A DNA stretch of 6,685 nt, taken from positions 1-6,685 of the forward strand of contig URQR01000114.1 in the NCBI GenBank assembly GCA_900550065.1, read 5' to 3'. Source of the stretch: an uncultured Eubacteriales bacterium (GTDB lineage Bacteria > Bacillota > Clostridia > UBA1381 > UMGS1253). This document shows positions 6,311-6,685 of this stretch, piece by piece; within the stretch, counting starts at the first letter, position 1; the number at the start of each line of letters is the position of its first letter. The translations under genes were made by a program, and so were the position numbers. The notes beneath the pieces were generated by a model. That model made no database searches and was not told the DNA's origin. It saw only the letters and a list, made by a program, of their open reading frames with translations.

Positions 6311-6685
6311 GACCTGGGTTCCATTTCGACGTGCACACCGATTTGCGCGCCGATCAGAAGGCAGAAGTGCTTATTGAAGCGCTGCCATGGCTGGAGGAGT
6401 TCGCCGGCCAGCGTATCGTCGTCAAATACGGCGGCAATGCCATGGTCGATGACCATCTGAAGCAGTGCTTCGCCGAAGACATGGTCTTTCTGCGTCAGGT
6501 GGGGCTGCACCCGATCGTCGTGCACGGCGGCGGTCCGCAGATTTCCCACATGCTCAAGGCCCTCGGCATCAAATCCGAATTCAAAGGCGGCCTGAGGGTC
6601 ACCACCCCCGAGGCCATGGATGTGGTGCGCATGGTTCTGACCGGCAAGGTGTCACGCGAACTGGTAGGCCTGATCAACGCGCACG
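6292..6685 (+). CDS. argB: N-acetyl-L-glutamate kinase (EC 2.7.2.8), N-terminal part, runs off the window
   Basis: The first 131 codons of an expected roughly 300 or more are present. ArgB phosphorylates N-acetylglutamate with ATP, the second step of arginine synthesis, and is a cytosolic amino-acid-kinase-fold enzyme. Visible motifs are VVKYGGNAM (43-51) with Lys45 for phosphate contact, VVHGGGPQI (76-84) forming the glycine-rich substrate loop, and FKGGLRVTTPE (97-107) with the substrate-binding Arg102. The leader GFHFDVHTDLRADQKAEVLI and the LPWLEEFAGQRIVVKYGG context closely resemble Bifidobacterium ArgB as I remember it. In that genus argB normally sits in an argC-argJ-argB-argD series, but here the gene before it is an unrelated clostridial-type gene. 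The ATG at 6292 fits the family's N-terminus, yet it lies at the junction, so the first few residues are less certain than the rest. Confidence 0.95.
   Translation, partial: MSTELKGPGFHFDVHTDLRADQKAEVLIEALPWLEEFAGQRIVVKYGGNAMVDDHLKQCFAEDMVFLRQVGLHPIVVHGGGPQISHMLKALGIKSEFKGGLRVTTPEAMDVVRMVLTGKVSRELVGLINAH

Overview
This window does not read as one genome. It looks like three unrelated bacterial segments joined head to tail, most simply a chimeric metagenome contig from a gut-type community. Segment A (1 to about 1415) carries, on the minus strand, most of a FadL/OmpP1-type outer-membrane beta-barrel of Bacteroidales character; its GC-rich style is compatible with Alistipes or a relative. Segment B (about 1430 to about 6290) is a Firmicutes/Clostridia-like stretch, all on the plus strand. 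Segment C (about 6292 to 6685) is the start of an acetylglutamate kinase gene, argB, whose protein looks like that of Bifidobacterium. These phylum assignments come from recognising the proteins, not from a database search.

Segment B holds four genes: (1) a dicarboxylate/amino acid:cation symporter lacking its N-terminus at the first junction; (2) dapL, LL-diaminopimelate aminotransferase, which makes LL-diaminopimelate for lysine and peptidoglycan; (3) rqcH, the bacterial NFACT/Rqc2 ribosome-quality-control factor; (4) a small two-helix membrane protein of unknown function with an Ala/Glu-rich, Cys-containing N-terminus. The 281-base gap before dapL is the richest non-coding part. It holds a 14-bp perfect palindrome, a good sigma-A-like promoter, a perfect 12-bp hairpin, a block that can fold into a branched structure, and a second promoter close to dapL. 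A strong intrinsic terminator separates dapL from rqcH. The gap after rqcH holds a candidate promoter overlapping a long imperfect inverted repeat.

The genes do not form a shared pathway. dapL and argB are both amino-acid biosynthesis genes, but they sit on different inferred genomes. I found no CRISPR array, tRNA, rRNA, transposase or recognisable defence system. The points most worth following are the two junctions, the structured dapL leader, the inverted repeat before the small membrane gene, and unusual binding-site residues in the transporter.
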